This document shows, in pieces, positions 9,410 to 19,463 of a stretch of DNA of 64,000 nucleotides. The DNA comes from Pseudarthrobacter naphthalenicus (lineage in GTDB: Bacteria; Actinomycetota; Actinomycetes; Actinomycetales; Micrococcaceae): positions 1 through 64,000 of the forward strand of contig NZ_JARESG010000002.1 in assembly GCF_029076445.1 (NCBI RefSeq), given 5' to 3'. The position numbers were made by a program, and so were the translations under genes. The notes beneath the pieces were generated by a model that saw nothing but the letters and a program-made list of their open reading frames with translations, had not been told where the DNA came from and made no database searches. Numbering within the stretch: the first letter of the stretch is position 1; each line of letters opens with the position of its first letter.

Positions 9410-10173
9410 ACGGTGAGCTCCTGGTCCTCTTCGAAGAGCTCGGCGCCCGTGGCCGCGGCAACCTCTTCCAGCGACACATTGGGCGCAAGTTCGCGCAGCA
9501 CCAGCCGGGAGCGCTCGCCGTCGGTGACAACGTCGATCACGGCGAGGTCGGTGATGATCCGGTCCACGCAGGCTTTGCCGGTCAGCGGAAGGGTGCACTT
9601 TTCCACGATCTTGGGGCGGCCATTGCGGTCAACGTGCTCCATCATCACGATCACCTTCTTGGCGCCGAACACCAGGTCCATGGCCCCGCCCATGCCCTTG
9701 ACCATCTTGCCCGGGATCATCCAGTTGGCCAGGTCCCCGTTCTGCGCGACCTCCATGGCGCCCAGCACGGCAACGTCCACGTGCCCGCCGCGGATCATGC
9801 CGAAGGACGCAGCGGAATCGAAGAAGGCCGCGCCCTTATTGACGGTGACCGTTTCCTTGCCGGCGTTGATCAGGTCCGGGTCCACGGCGTCCTCCGCCGG
9901 ATACGGCCCGACGCCGAGGATCCCGTTCTCCGAGTGCAGCACCACTTCCACCCCGGCCGGGATGTAGTTGGGGATCAGCGTGGGCATGCCGATGCCCAGG
10001 TTGACGTACTGGCCGTTGCGGAGCTCCCGGGCAACCCTGGCGGCGAGCTCGTTGCGGGTCCATCCTTTGGTGTCCGGGCCAGTGCCGGCGGGCTGGCCGG
10101 CGGCGGCACGCCGGTATTCGGGGCGGACGGCTTCGGGGCGGGGAGGTGCTCCCTGCGGGCTGGTGGACTCCAT
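9406..10173 (-). CDS. scoB: 3-oxoacid CoA-transferase subunit B
   Basis: This is the beta subunit (255 residues) of a family I CoA-transferase that passes CoA from succinyl-CoA to acetoacetate. The catalytic glutamate lies in [10 protein letters not shown] (Glu82). [11 protein letters not shown] is at about 58-68. Compared with most ScoB proteins it has about 35 extra N-terminal residues rich in Pro/Arg/Gly, so the true start may lie further inside. It follows scoA by 2 bases and would activate the acetoacetate released by the CitE-like lyase. Confidence 0.95.
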   Translation of the reverse strand: MESTSPQGAPPRPEAVRPEYRRAAAGQPAGTGPDTKGWTRNELAARVARELRNGQYVNLGIGMPTLIPNYIPAGVEVVLHSENGILGVGPYPAEDAVDPDLINAGKETVTVNKGAAFFDSAASFGMIRGGHVDVAVLGAMEVAQNGDLANWMIPGKMVKGMGGAMDLVFGAKKVIVMMEHVDRNGRPKIVEKCTLPLTGKACVDRIITDLAVIDVVTDGERSRLVLRELAPNVSLEEVAAATGAELFEEDQELTV

Positions 10174-10175
10174 GG

Positions 10176-10979
10176 CTATGCTCCTGCCTGTGATGTGTCT
10201 GTGGCCGGCTCAGTTCCTGATGCCGGCGCGGCCAGGGACACGGTCCGCTTTTCGATGCGTTTCTCCCCGTGCGGTGCGAACACCACCCGTTGGACAAAGA
10301 TGCCAGGAACGTGGACGTGCTCCGGATCCAGCTCGCCCGGCTCCACCAGCTCCTCCACTTCGGCGATGGTGATCCGCCCCGCCATGGCGCACAGCGGGTT
10401 GAAGTTCATCGCGGTGGCGTGGAAAACCAGGTTTCCGTGCCGGTCGCCCTTCCATGCGTGCACCAGCCCGAAATCGGGTGTCAGCGACTCTTCCAGCACA
10501 TAGTCAACCCCGTTGAAGGTGCGGACTTCTTTCGGGGCGGATGCAATCGCCACCCCGCCCTCGGCGTCGTACTTCTGTGGCAGCCCGCCCTCGGACACCT
10601 GGGTGCCCACGCCCGCCTTTGTATAGAAGGCCGGGATCCCGGCACCCCCGGCGCGGAGCTTCTCGGCCAGGGTGCCCTGCGGGGTCAGCACCACTTCCAA
10701 CTCGCCGGAAAGGTACTGGCGGGCAAATTCCTTGTTTTCGCCGACATAGGAACTTACCGTCCGCCGGATCCGGCCGTCCCGCAGCAGGACTCCGAGCCCC
10801 CAATCGTCCACACCGCAGTTGTTGCTGACCGTTTCCAGGTCCTTGGTTCCGCTTTGGTGCAGGGCATCAATGAGGGCCACCGGGATCCCGCACAGGCCGA
10901 ACCCTCCCACTGCAAGCGAGGCACCGTCCGGGATGTCGGCTACGGCTTCCGCAGCGCTGGCAACCACCTTGTTGATCAT
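10176..10979 (-). CDS. scoA: 3-oxoacid CoA-transferase subunit A
   Basis: This is the alpha subunit (267 residues) of the succinyl-CoA:3-oxoacid CoA-transferase. The CoA-transferase signature is [10 protein letters not shown] at 24-33. I chose the ATG at 10979 because GAAAGGA lies about 8 bases before it; a TTG 15 bases upstream is open but less likely. [12 protein letters not shown] and K-A-D-x-[12 protein letters not shown] motifs agree with the family. With scoB it forms the last step of the leucine block. Confidence 0.95.
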   Translation of the reverse strand: MINKVVASAAEAVADIPDGASLAVGGFGLCGIPVALIDALHQSGTKDLETVSNNCGVDDWGLGVLLRDGRIRRTVSSYVGENKEFARQYLSGELEVVLTPQGTLAEKLRAGGAGIPAFYTKAGVGTQVSEGGLPQKYDAEGGVAIASAPKEVRTFNGVDYVLEESLTPDFGLVHAWKGDRHGNLVFHATAMNFNPLCAMAGRITIAEVEELVEPGELDPEHVHVPGIFVQRVVFAPHGEKRIEKRTVSLAAPASGTEPATDTSQAGA

Positions 10980-11044
10980 CGTTGGTCCTTTCAAGGGTCT
11001 GGACAGGCCCGGCCGGTGGTAGCGGTCCGGAGCCAGCTGGCTTG

Positions 11045-12208
11045 CTAGAGTCCGAGTTCGCGGGCTATCAGCATCAGCTGGACCTCCGTGGTGCCCTCCC
11101 CCACCTCCAGGATCTTGGAGTCGCGGTAGTGGCGCGCCACGGTGAATTCGTTGATGAAGCCATAGCCGCCGAACACCTGGGTGGCGTCCCGCGCGTTGTC
11201 CATGGCTGCCTCACCTGCGACCATCTTAGCGATGGCCGCCTGGGTCTTGAACGGCTTACCGGCGAGCATTCTGGCCGCGGCATCGTAGTACGCCAGGCGG
11301 GCAGTGTGGGCCCTGGCCTGCATGCGGGCAATCTTGAACGCGACGGCCTGGTGCTTGCCGATGTTTTGCCCGAACGCGCTGCGTTCCTTCGCGTATTTCA
11401 CGGACAGGTCCACGCAGCCCTGCGCTGCCCCGGTGCCCAGCGCGGCGATGGCAATCCGGCCCTCGTCCAGGATGGAGAGGAAGTTGGCGTAGCCGCGGCC
11501 TTCCTCACCGAGCAGGTTCGCCTCCGGCACGCGGACATCCTTCAACGTCAGCGGATGGGTGTCGGAGGCGTTCCAGCCCACCTTGTTGTAGGCCTTTTCC
11601 GCCTTGAACCCCACCGTGTCGGTGGGCACCAGGATGGTGGAAATTTCCTTCTTGACGCTGCCGTCCGCCCGCTCTGTCCGGCCCGTAACGGCGGTGACGG
11701 TCACCAGGCGGGTGATGTCCGTGCCCGAGTTGGTGATGAACTCCTTGTTGCCGTTGATCACCCACTGCCCGCCTTCACGCCTGGCATGGGTCTTGGTGCC
11801 GCCGGCGTCCGAGCCGGCTTCGGGTTCCGTGAGGCCGAAACCGGCGAGCGCCTGGCCCGAGGCGAGCATCGGCAGCCACTGCTCTTTCTGGGCGTCGGTG
11901 CCGAAGCGGTAGACAGGCATGGCGCCCAGGGAGACGCCTGCTTCGAGGGTGATGGCCACGGACTGGTCCACCCGGCCCAACTGTTCGAGGGCCAGCGCGA
12001 GGGCGAAGTAGTCACCGCCCATGCCGCCGTGTTCCTCCGGGAACGGCAGCCCGAAGAGGCCCATCTCCGCCATCTGCTTCACGATTTCGTAGGGGAAGCT
12101 GTGTTCCTCGTCGTGTTTGGCGGACACGGGTGCCACCACGTTGTCCGCAAAGTCGCGGACGGTGTCGCTGAGGTCCTGGTATTCCTCACTAAGTTCAAAA
12201 TCCGGCAT
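11045..12208 (-). CDS. Acyl-CoA dehydrogenase (putative isovaleryl-CoA dehydrogenase, FadE19-like)
   Basis: This FAD flavoprotein of 387 residues shows the complete acyl-CoA dehydrogenase pattern: [14 protein letters not shown] (about 123-136), [12 protein letters not shown] (148-159), Q-V-F-G-G-Y-G-F and V-G-E-G-T-T-E near the end. Glu371 occupies the catalytic position of short-chain enzymes, in contrast to mammalian isovaleryl-CoA dehydrogenase, whose base is elsewhere. The gene lies 2 bases after the carboxylase alpha gene and corresponds in order to mycobacterial fadE19, so isovaleryl-CoA to 3-methylcrotonyl-CoA is the likely reaction. Confidence 0.9.
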   Translation of the reverse strand: MPDFELSEEYQDLSDTVRDFADNVVAPVSAKHDEEHSFPYEIVKQMAEMGLFGLPFPEEHGGMGGDYFALALALEQLGRVDQSVAITLEAGVSLGAMPVYRFGTDAQKEQWLPMLASGQALAGFGLTEPEAGSDAGGTKTHARREGGQWVINGNKEFITNSGTDITRLVTVTAVTGRTERADGSVKKEISTILVPTDTVGFKAEKAYNKVGWNASDTHPLTLKDVRVPEANLLGEEGRGYANFLSILDEGRIAIAALGTGAAQGCVDLSVKYAKERSAFGQNIGKHQAVAFKIARMQARAHTARLAYYDAAARMLAGKPFKTQAAIAKMVAGEAAMDNARDATQVFGGYGFINEFTVARHYRDSKILEVGEGTTEVQLMLIARELGL

Positions 12209-12210
12209 GG

Positions 12211-14439
12211 CTAGGCTCCCTCGCCTGTGTTGTTTGGGTCATTGAGTGTGTTGGTCATGGGGTCCGCGGGTGGCTCAGAAGCCACGGCGTGGATGGTGGC
12301 CAGCACCTGGTCCGCCTTCACCAGGTCGCCGGCCTTGACGGTGGTGTGGACTGTGCCGGCCACCTCGGCCACCAGTTGGTGCTCCATCTTCATGGCCTCC
12401 ACCGAGAGGAGCACTTGGCCGGCTTCGACCGCGTCGCCGTTGCCGACGGCGACGGAGACCACCGTGCCGGGCATCGGCGAACGGACCTCCGGATCAGCAG
12501 TTCCTTCCTTGCGGTCCAGGGCGGCGAGCACACGGGCAAGGCGTGTTTCCCTGGTCAGCACGTCCAGCCGGCAGGACCACCCGCCGTTGCCCACATACAC
12601 GGTCTGCGGCATGCCGCGGGGCGGGTAGTCCTCCCACGAACTCCCCAGCGCGTAGCGGAGTTCGGCGCCGTCGATTTCCAGGTAGACGTTGTCGCTGGAG
12701 AGGCCGATCACCACGACCTTGTGGGCGGGACCGTCATCGACGCTGACAAGCGCGTGGCCCACCTCCAGGTCGCTCTGCCAGGTGATGGCCACGGCGGCAA
12801 TCCCGCCGCCGGGAATGCCGAAGCCCATCCGCCAGGGCGCGGGCGAGCCAAGGCGCCACCCCAGGGTGGTGTCCCAGGGTGATCCCACGGTGGACGGGCC
12901 TTCAGCCAACACCCAGAACTGCACGGCTGCCGCAATGAGCTCGGCGTCTCCGATCCGACGGAAGGTAAAGTCCGGCATCCTGCGTTCGATCAGGCCCGTA
13001 TCCAGCCGGCCCGCACGGACGTCGGCGTCACTGATCAGCAGGCGCAGGTACTCAACGTTGGTATCGATGCCCAGTACCGTGTAGCGCGAGAGGGCGGTGT
13101 CCAGCTTGTCCAGTGCCGCAGTCCGGTCCCGGCCCCAGGCAATCACTTTCGCGACCATGGGGTCGTAGTCGCTGGAAATGTCGAGCCCTTCACGGAGCGA
13201 GGAATCAATCCGGATGTCCGGGTCAGCAGACGCCGGGGCGAAGGAAACGGGACCGTCCACGGCAGTGAAGATGGTTCCCCGCTCGTCCAGCAGCACAACT
13301 TCGCCCGCCGACGGCATAAAGTTCCGTTCCGGGATTTCTGCGTAGACGCGGGCTTCAACGGCGTGCCCGTTAAGTTCGACGTCGGCCTGCCGGAGGGTGA
13401 GTTCCTCACCCGCGGCGATCCGCACCTGCCATTCCACGAGGTCAACGCCGGTGACCATTTCGGTGACCGGGTGTTCCACCTGCAGCCGGGTATTCATCTC
13501 CATGAAGAAGAACTCATCCGGGGCCTCGTCCGAGACCAGGAATTCCACGGTGCCTGCCCCGCTGTAGTGGACGCTGCGGGCCGCCTGGCAGGCCGCCTCG
13601 CCGATCCGCGCCCGGGTGGCACCGCCGTCGTTCAGCCCGTCCAGCAGCGGAGACGGGGCTTCCTCGATGACCTTCTGGTGCCGGCGCTGCAGGGAGCACT
13701 CGCGCTCGCCGAGGTGGATAACGTTGCCGTGGTTATCGGCGAGGACCTGGACCTCGATGTGCCGGGGCGTGGTCACCAGGCGTTCCAGGAACAGGGTGTC
13801 GTCGCCGAACGCGCTGGCGGCAACCCGGCGGGCCGTGGCCAGTGTGGACTCAAGCTCCTCGGGCCGCTGCACGATGTGCATGCCCTTCCCGCCGCCGCCG
13901 GCGGACGGTTTGATCAGCAACGGAAAGCCGACGGCGGGCGCGGCCGCGATGAGCCGGGCGTCCGTCATCCCGGGTTCGGCGATGCCCGGAACCACGGGCA
14001 CGCCGTAGCCCGCCACGTGGTTCTTGGACCGGATCTTGTCTCCCATCACATTCAGGGATTCCACGTTGGGGCCGATGAACGTGATGCCGGCTTTTTCCAG
14101 GGCGCGGGCAAAGTCGACGTTCTCGCTCAGGAAGCCGTAGCCCGGATGAACGGCGTCTGCGCCGGTGTCGCGGCAGGCCTGGATGATCGCCTCAATCTTG
14201 AGATAACTCTCCGCGGCGGCGGCGGGTCCGATGCGCACGGCAAGGTCGGCCTCGCGCACGTGCCGGGCGCCGGCGTCGGCATCGCTGTAGACCGCCACGG
14301 AGCGGATGCCGAGGGCGCGCAGGGTGCGGATCACGCGGCAGGCGATCTCGCCGCGGTTGGCCACGAGGACCGTGCCGAAAAGCGGTTTCGGTGCCGGGGC
14401 GGGCTGCTGGGAAGTTGGCGAAGTGGTCATGGCTGTCAC
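12211..14439 (-). CDS. Acyl-CoA carboxylase alpha subunit: biotin carboxylase plus biotin carrier (MccA/AccA1-like)
   Basis: The 742-residue protein carries a biotin carboxylase domain (residues 20-470; V-A-N-R-G-E-I-A at 27-34, the ATP loop [10 protein letters not shown] near 178-187, [14 protein letters not shown]) and a C-terminal biotin carrier domain with E-A-M-K-M (biotinyl Lys684). The start GTG overlaps the stop of the carboxyltransferase gene (GTGA); an ATG three codons later is an alternative. With the next gene it forms an acyl-CoA carboxylase. Its place between an acyl-CoA dehydrogenase and a carboxyltransferase points to 3-methylcrotonyl-CoA as substrate. Confidence 0.93.
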   Translation of the reverse strand: MTAMTTSPTSQQPAPAPKPLFGTVLVANRGEIACRVIRTLRALGIRSVAVYSDADAGARHVREADLAVRIGPAAAAESYLKIEAIIQACRDTGADAVHPGYGFLSENVDFARALEKAGITFIGPNVESLNVMGDKIRSKNHVAGYGVPVVPGIAEPGMTDARLIAAAPAVGFPLLIKPSAGGGGKGMHIVQRPEELESTLATARRVAASAFGDDTLFLERLVTTPRHIEVQVLADNHGNVIHLGERECSLQRRHQKVIEEAPSPLLDGLNDGGATRARIGEAACQAARSVHYSGAGTVEFLVSDEAPDEFFFMEMNTRLQVEHPVTEMVTGVDLVEWQVRIAAGEELTLRQADVELNGHAVEARVYAEIPERNFMPSAGEVVLLDERGTIFTAVDGPVSFAPASADPDIRIDSSLREGLDISSDYDPMVAKVIAWGRDRTAALDKLDTALSRYTVLGIDTNVEYLRLLISDADVRAGRLDTGLIERRMPDFTFRRIGDAELIAAAVQFWVLAEGPSTVGSPWDTTLGWRLGSPAPWRMGFGIPGGGIAAVAITWQSDLEVGHALVSVDDGPAHKVVVIGLSSDNVYLEIDGAELRYALGSSWEDYPPRGMPQTVYVGNGGWSCRLDVLTRETRLARVLAALDRKEGTADPEVRSPMPGTVVSVAVGNGDAVEAGQVLLSVEAMKMEHQLVAEVAGTVHTTVKAGDLVKADQVLATIHAVASEPPADPMTNTLNDPNNTGEGA

Positions 14440-16067
14440 ATCCGGAAGAGGCCGAAGGAGGTCTCCGGCAAGGGGGTGCGGGAGACGACGTCGAGCGCCA
14501 GTCCCAGGACGGTGCGGGTGTCCGCCGGGTCAATGATGCCGTCGTCCCAGAGGCGGGCAGTGGAGTAGTAGGGGCTGCCCTGGTCCTCGTACTGCTGCTT
14601 GATGGGGGCCTTGAACGCCTCTTCGTCTTCGGCCGGCCATTCCTCGCCGCGGGCTTCGTACTGGTCCCGTTTGACGGTGGCGAGCACGCTGGAGGCCTGG
14701 TTTCCGCCCATGACCGAGATCCGGGACGCGGGCCACATCCAGAGGAAACGCGGCGAGTAGGCGCGCCCGCACATGGAGTAGTTGCCCGCCCCGAAGGACC
14801 CGCCAATCACCACGGTCAGCTTGGGCACCCGCGCCGTGGCCACGGCGGTGACCATCTTGGCGCCGTTCTTGGCGATGCCGCCCTGCTCGGAGTCCTTGCC
14901 CACCATGAACCCGGAGATGTTCTGCAGGAAGATCAGGGGGATGCCGCGCTGGTCGCAGAGTTCGATGAAGTGCGCGCCCTTGAGCGAGGATTCACTGAAC
15001 AGGACGCCGTTGTTGGCCACGATCCCCACGGGGTGTCCGTGGAGCCGGGCGAAGCCGGTGACCAGGGTGGTGCCGTACTCCTTCTTGAACTCGTGGAACC
15101 TGCTGCCGTCCACCAGCCGGGCAATGACCTCACGGACGTCATAGGGCGCGTTGACGTCCGTGGGCACCGCTCCATAGAGCTCGCCGGCGTCCGCAGCAGG
15201 CTCGACGACGGCTTCCACATCCCATGCCGGGGCTGCCGGTTTGGGGAGTGTGGCTACGATGTCGCGGATGATTTGCAGCGCGTGTTCGTCATTCTCCGCC
15301 AGGTGGTCCGTGACCCCGGAAATCCTCGAATGCACCTCGCCGCCGCCAAGCTCCTCGGCGGTCACGATCTCGCCGATCGCGGCCTTCACGAGCGGCGGGC
15401 CGCCCAGGAAAATCGTGCCTTGGTTCCGGACGATGACCGTCTCGTCGCTCATCGCCGGAACGTACGCGCCGCCGGCCGTGCAGGAGCCCATGACCGAGGC
15501 GATCTGGGGGATCTTCGCGGCGGACATCTTCGCCTGGTTATAGAAGATCCGGCCAAAATGCTCCCTGTCCGGAAACACTTCGTCCTGTTTGGGCAGGAAG
15601 GCTCCGCCGGAGTCCACCAGGTAGATGCACGGCAGCCGGTTTTCCAGCGCCACCTCCTGGGCACGCAGGTGCTTCTTGACCGTCATCGGATAGTAGGTGC
15701 CGCCTTTGACGGTGGCGTCGTTGGAGATGACCAGGACCTGCCGGCCGTGCACGAGTCCGATTCCGGTAATGACGCCCGCGCCGGGCGAGTCATCGTTGTA
15801 CATCCCGTTGGCAGCGAGCGGCGCGATTTCGAGGAAGGGGCTGCCGTTGTCCAGCAGCCGGTCGATGCGTTCGCGGGGCAGGAGCTTTCCGCGGGCCACA
15901 TGGCGTTCCCGGGATGCTGCGGGGCCGCCAAGGGCAACCTGGGCGAGCCTGGCCCGAAGTTCCCCGGCGAGGGCGACCTGGGCCGCCCGGTTGGCCGCAA
16001 ACGCGTCACTTGCGGCGTCAAGCCGGCTGGCAAGGGTCTCCATTGACGCGGTCCGATCCTGTTCCAT
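14436..16067 (-). CDS. Acyl-CoA carboxylase beta subunit: carboxyltransferase (MccB/AccD1-like)
   Basis: This 543-residue carboxyltransferase has the two crotonase-fold halves of the family: [18 protein letters not shown] near residues 70-86, the acyl-CoA loop [20 protein letters not shown] (about 210-222), and in the C-half [10 protein letters not shown] and [14 protein letters not shown]. The pattern fits methylcrotonyl-CoA carboxylase beta (AccD1) better than propionyl-CoA carboxylase. It opens the mcc-acd-sco-maoC-citE operon. A candidate promoter lies upstream, covered by two putative TetR sites. Confidence 0.93.
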   Translation of the reverse strand: MEQDRTASMETLASRLDAASDAFAANRAAQVALAGELRARLAQVALGGPAASRERHVARGKLLPRERIDRLLDNGSPFLEIAPLAANGMYNDDSPGAGVITGIGLVHGRQVLVISNDATVKGGTYYPMTVKKHLRAQEVALENRLPCIYLVDSGGAFLPKQDEVFPDREHFGRIFYNQAKMSAAKIPQIASVMGSCTAGGAYVPAMSDETVIVRNQGTIFLGGPPLVKAAIGEIVTAEELGGGEVHSRISGVTDHLAENDEHALQIIRDIVATLPKPAAPAWDVEAVVEPAADAGELYGAVPTDVNAPYDVREVIARLVDGSRFHEFKKEYGTTLVTGFARLHGHPVGIVANNGVLFSESSLKGAHFIELCDQRGIPLIFLQNISGFMVGKDSEQGGIAKNGAKMVTAVATARVPKLTVVIGGSFGAGNYSMCGRAYSPRFLWMWPASRISVMGGNQASSVLATVKRDQYEARGEEWPAEDEEAFKAPIKQQYEDQGSPYYSTARLWDDGIIDPADTRTVLGLALDVVSRTPLPETSFGLFRM

Positions 16068-16114
16068 GAGAGCCGCTGCCTGAAGTCCCCTGCGGGCCAG
16101 CGAGCACCGACTCG

Positions 16115-16156
16115 GTTAGTATTGTGTAACTGAAATTTAGGTTAGTCTTTATTAAC
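16115..16156. promoter_or_regulatory. Twin GTTA-N8-TAAC operators between the carboxylase operon and the TetR gene
   Basis: Two 16-base sites with the same design, GTTAGTATTGTGTAAC (16115-16130) and GTTAGTCTTTATTAAC (16141-16156), start 26 bases apart. Both share GTTAGT at one end and TAAC at the other. They lie in the 144-base divergent space between the carboxylase operon and the TetR regulator. The second lies between the -35 and -10 of the candidate minus-strand promoter and the first near its expected start point. The layout strongly suggests repressor sites for the adjacent TetR protein. Confidence 0.65.
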
Positions 16157-16168
16157 TGTGATGTCCAA
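16139..16168 (-). promoter_or_regulatory. Candidate promoter of the leucine carboxylase operon
   Basis: On the minus strand TTGGAC (16163-16168) and TAACCT (16139-16144) form a sigma-70-like pair with an 18-base spacer. Transcription would start near 16132, about 65 bases before the carboxyltransferase ATG. The putative TetR sites overlap it. Confidence 0.5.
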
Positions 16169-16211
16169 CACATGGATGCGCTGCTAAGATCTGCAGGTCC
16201 GAGGAGGAACC

Positions 16212-16973
16212 GTGACCATCAGCCGTCCTGCGCAGCCGGCCAAGCCAACGCCGCCGGGCGCGCCTCCTGCCGCTGACCGGCCGGAGGCAGCGGGTCCTGC
16301 TGCTGACGCAGCTACCGGGGCCCAGGCCGCTCCGGGAACCCAAGCAACTCCCGGGACCCAGACCGTTCCCGGAACCCAGCGAAGCCAGGCCAAGGAGATC
16401 CGACGCCAGGCCCTGCTGAACGCCGCCGCGTCACTCTTTGCCGTTGACGGCTACAACAAGGTGTCGCTTGAGGACCTCGGGGCCGCCGCAGGCGTCAGCG
16501 GGCCGGCCGTCTACCGCCATTTCCCTGGCAAGCAGGCGGTGCTGGCTGATCTGCTGCTGACCGTGAGCCGGGAACTCCTGGAAGGCGGCCGCCGTGTGAC
16601 AGCCGAAACGGCTGATCCCTTCGAGGCTCTCCGCAAGCTGGTGAGGTTTCAGGTGGATTTTGCCCTGGGCAAGCCGGATGTCATCCGCGTCCAGGACAGG
16701 GACTTCAGCAATCTCACGCCTCAGCATCAGTCGGAGGTCAGGACGCTGCAGCGGAGCTACGTGGAAATCTGGGTGGAAGCCCTGTCCCGGCTGCATCCCG
16801 GCGTGGACGCTGCCGACCTGCGGATGCGGGCACACGCCACCTTCGGCCTGATCAACTCTACCCCGCACTCGGTACGCAACCACGGACGCAGGATCGCGCC
16901 CAGGACGGCCCGCCCCCTGCTGGAGAGCATGGCGCTGGCGGCGCTGACCGTGGACGTTCCTCCCGCTTCCTGA
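16212..16973 (+). CDS. TetR-family transcriptional regulator
   Basis: The 253-residue protein has a TetR N-terminal DNA-binding domain at about residues 62-110: R-R-Q-A-L-L-N-A-A-A-S-L-F-A-V-D-G-Y-N-K-V-S-L-E-D and the recognition part G-V-S-G-P-A-V-Y-R-H-F-P-G-K. It starts at a GTG with GAGGAGG 5 bases upstream. The first 60 residues are an unusual Pro/Ala/Gln-rich leader with three imperfect P-G-T-Q repeats, longer than usual for TetR proteins. It is divergent from the carboxylase operon, beside two matching operator-like repeats, so it is probably the repressor of leucine (isovalerate) breakdown. The ligand is probably an acyl-CoA (inference). Confidence 0.9.
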   Translation: MTISRPAQPAKPTPPGAPPAADRPEAAGPAADAATGAQAAPGTQATPGTQTVPGTQRSQAKEIRRQALLNAAASLFAVDGYNKVSLEDLGAAAGVSGPAVYRHFPGKQAVLADLLLTVSRELLEGGRRVTAETADPFEALRKLVRFQVDFALGKPDVIRVQDRDFSNLTPQHQSEVRTLQRSYVEIWVEALSRLHPGVDAADLRMRAHATFGLINSTPHSVRNHGRRIAPRTARPLLESMALAALTVDVPPAS

Positions 16974-16993
16974 CCGGCCGGGGGTTCCATCCG

Positions 16994-17065
16994 GCAACGC
17001 GGGGTCACTTCCTGCCCAATAACGTTGGGCCTTGGATTATCGAGCGGAAAGTGACCCCGCGTTGC
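16994..17065. repeat. Nested palindromic element between tetR and bkdC
   Basis: The outer arms GCAACGCGGGGTCACTT (16994-17010) and its exact reverse complement (17049-17065) enclose 38 bases. That interior holds a second perfect hairpin, GCCCAA (17014-17019) and TTGGGC (17025-17030). The element lies between two converging genes. The design resembles a mobile or REP-like intergenic palindrome and could also serve as a two-way terminator. Confidence 0.7.
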
Positions 17066-17079
17066 TGTGGACCTGCTGC

Positions 17080-18456
17080 CTAGACCATCGTCAGCACCAT
17101 GCCGGGGTCCGCGAGGATGGCGCCGACGTCGGCAAGGAACCGTGAGCCCTGCTCCCCGTCCACCAGGCGGTGATCAAAGGACAGGCTCAGGGTCATAACC
17201 TGGCGCAGGGCCACCTGGTCCTGGAACTCCCACGGCATCTTCCGTACTGCGCCCACGGCCAGGATGGCAGCCTCCCCCGGGTTCAGGATGGGGGTGCCTG
17301 CGTCGATCCCGAAGACCCCGATGTTGGTGATGGAGATGGTCCCGTCGGCCAGGTCGGCAGGTGATGTCTTGCCGGCCCGGGCTGATTCCGTCAGGTTCGT
17401 GAGCGCCCCGGAAAGGTCCAGGAGGGACATGGCGTCGGCGTCCTTGATGTTAGGAACGGTGAGCCCCCGGGGCGTCGCCGCGGCAATGCCAAGGTTGACG
17501 TAATTGAACTGGACAATCTCCTGGTTGGCCTCGTCCCACCGCGAGTTCAGCGACGGATTCCGCCGGAGCGCCACCAGCACCGCCTTGGCCACCAGGGTCA
17601 GCGGAGTCAGCTTGTGGTCGGCAAAGGCCCGGCTCGTTTTCAGCTTGGCCAGCAGGTCCATGGTGGGGGTGACGTCCACTGTCAGGAACTCCGTGGCGTG
17701 CGGTGCGGTGAACGCACTGGCAACCATCGCGGCTGCCGTGAACTTCCGGACCCCCTTGATGGGAGTGCGGACTTCCCGCCCGTCCTGCCCGGCGGCCCGG
17801 CCTGCCGGAACACGGGCGTCGGCGTCATCAACCGCAGACAGGTGACGCGCCGCCACCGGAATGTCGCCGCCGCCCACGAAATTGCGCACGTCCTCCCTGG
17901 TAATGAGCCCGCGGGCCCCGGTGCCGGGGATCGCCGTCAACTCGACGCCGAGGTCCTTGGCCAACTTCCGTACCGGCGGCGTGGACCGCGGCCGGTCGAA
18001 CGGCTGCGTCCCGGCCTGCCCGGCCACCGGGGAGCCGGCAGCTTTGCTCAGGGCAGGCTCCCCCGCCGGTGCCGCAAAGGTGCGCTGCCGGCGGACCGGA
18101 CGCCCTGGACTTTCGACGACGGCGCCGTACCCCACGAGGTTGGCCTGCCGTTTGGGGGCTTCCGCCTCAGGCGGGGAGGCCGCCGCAGGTGACCCGCCGG
18201 CGTCGTCCGGTACTTCAAAGGAGACGATCGGCTTCCCGACTTCCACCACCGTGCCCGGCTGCTCGTGGAGGGCGGTAACGACGCCGGCGAAGGGGGACGG
18301 TAACTCCACCACCGCCTTTGCCGTTTCAACCTCGGCAATCACCTGGTTCAGGCTGACGGTGTCCCCCACGCCCACCTTCCAGCTGACGATTTCGGATTCC
18401 GTCAGGCCTTCACCCAGGTCCGGGAGCCTGAATTCCTTGATCATGGTGGCGCTCAT
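17080..18456 (-). CDS. bkdC: Branched-chain 2-oxoacid dehydrogenase E2 (dihydrolipoyl acyltransferase)
   Basis: This E2 subunit (458 residues) has a lipoyl domain (residues 6-80, lipoyl Lys47 in E-T-A-K-A), a linker rich in Pro/Ala, a peripheral-subunit-binding domain (about 158-195: P-P-V-R-K-L-A-K-D-L-G-V-E-L, G-T-G-A-R-G-L-I-T-R-E-D-V), and the acyltransferase domain ending in S-F-D-H-R-L-V-D-G (catalytic His429, Asp433). Its start overlaps the E1-beta stop by 4 bases. The matching mycobacterial gene Rv2495c is BkdC. No E3 (lipoamide dehydrogenase) is encoded here; it would be supplied from elsewhere. Confidence 0.94.
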   Translation of the reverse strand: MSATMIKEFRLPDLGEGLTESEIVSWKVGVGDTVSLNQVIAEVETAKAVVELPSPFAGVVTALHEQPGTVVEVGKPIVSFEVPDDAGGSPAAASPPEAEAPKRQANLVGYGAVVESPGRPVRRQRTFAAPAGEPALSKAAGSPVAGQAGTQPFDRPRSTPPVRKLAKDLGVELTAIPGTGARGLITREDVRNFVGGGDIPVAARHLSAVDDADARVPAGRAAGQDGREVRTPIKGVRKFTAAAMVASAFTAPHATEFLTVDVTPTMDLLAKLKTSRAFADHKLTPLTLVAKAVLVALRRNPSLNSRWDEANQEIVQFNYVNLGIAAATPRGLTVPNIKDADAMSLLDLSGALTNLTESARAGKTSPADLADGTISITNIGVFGIDAGTPILNPGEAAILAVGAVRKMPWEFQDQVALRQVMTLSLSFDHRLVDGEQGSRFLADVGAILADPGMVLTMV

Positions 18457-19463
18457 CCTTCCAGCCCGCTGAGCGAGTTGGGCCGGCCCAGTGCCCGGTC
18501 CACGCCGTCGAGGATCCGGTCCAGCCCGGGCAGGTGATGCATTTCCACCTTGGAGTACGGGTAGGGGACGTCGAACCCGGTGATGCGGACAGGTGCTGCT
18601 TCGAGATGGTAGAAGCAGCGTTCGGTGATGCTGGCGGCCACTTCCGCCCCGAGCCCCCCGGACTGGCCGGCCTCGTGGGTGATGACCAGCCGCCCTGTCT
18701 TCCGGACGGATTTTTCCACGGTGGCGTAATCCACCGGAGCCAGCGAGCGCAGGTCGATGACCTCGATGGAGATCCCCTCGTCGGCTGCCGCCGTGGCGGC
18801 GTCCCGGGCAGTCTTCACCAGGGGGCCGTAAGCCACCAGGGTGACGTCGGTGCCTTCGGTGAGGACGCTGGCCGTGTCCATGGGCAGCGCGTTTGGCAGG
18901 TGCAGGCCCTCGTCCACGTCGCCCTTGTCGTGATAGCGGCGTTTGGGTTCGAAGAACAGAACGGGATCATCACACCGGATGGCCTGCTGGATCATGGTGT
19001 AGGCGTCCTGCGGATTGGAGACGGCGACCACCCGCAGGCCGGAGGTGTGGGTGAAGTACGCCTCGGGCGACTCGGAGTGGTGTTCGGGCGAACCGATGCC
19101 GCCGCCGAAGGGGACGCGGATGGTGATGGGCATCTTCACCGTGCCCAGGGTGCGGTAGTGCATCTTGGCCACCTGGCTGACGATCTGGTCGAAGGCAGGA
19201 TAGATGAAACCGTCGAACTGAATTTCCACCACCGGCCGGTAGCCCCGGTAGGCGAGACCGACCGCGGTTCCGACAATGGCGGATTCAGCCAGCGGCGTGT
19301 CCACCACGCGATGTTTGCCGAAGTCCTTCTGCAGCCCGTCGGTCACGCGGAAGACGCCGCCGAGGGTGCCGATATCCTCGCCCATGAGGATGACTTTGGG
19401 ATCGTCTTCGAGTGATTTGCGCAGGCCGGAATTGATGGCACGGGCAAAGGTCATCTGGGTCAT
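18453..19463 (-). CDS. bkdB: Branched-chain 2-oxoacid dehydrogenase E1 beta subunit
   Basis: The 336-residue transketolase-like protein is the E1 beta chain: T-F-A-R-A-I-N-S-G-L near the start, M-G-E-D-I-G-T-L-G-G-V-F-R-V-T, D-T-P-L-A-E-S-A-I-V-G-T-A-V-G-L (about 55-70), P-F-G-G-G-I-G-S-P-E-H-H-S-E-S near 118-132, and H-E-A-G-Q-S-G-G-L-G-A-E near 255. The S-P-E-H-H-S-E-S segment fits the branched-chain-type family. The start overlaps the E1-alpha stop by one base (TGATG) and the stop overlaps bkdC. Confidence 0.94.
   Translation of the reverse strand: MTQMTFARAINSGLRKSLEDDPKVILMGEDIGTLGGVFRVTDGLQKDFGKHRVVDTPLAESAIVGTAVGLAYRGYRPVVEIQFDGFIYPAFDQIVSQVAKMHYRTLGTVKMPITIRVPFGGGIGSPEHHSESPEAYFTHTSGLRVVAVSNPQDAYTMIQQAIRCDDPVLFFEPKRRYHDKGDVDEGLHLPNALPMDTASVLTEGTDVTLVAYGPLVKTARDAATAAADEGISIEVIDLRSLAPVDYATVEKSVRKTGRLVITHEAGQSGGLGAEVAASITERCFYHLEAAPVRITGFDVPYPYSKVEMHHLPGLDRILDGVDRALGRPNSLSGLEG

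Noticed and set aside
10982..12214. 410-codon plus-strand frame over the acyl-CoA dehydrogenase
   Set aside because: A shadow of 11045-12208; no recognisable domain, no ribosome-binding site, and the minus-strand gene is complete.
14391..16046. 551-codon plus-strand frame over the carboxyltransferase
   Set aside because: A shadow of a full carboxyltransferase gene, with composition typical of antisense frames (Gly/Asp/Arg/His-rich).
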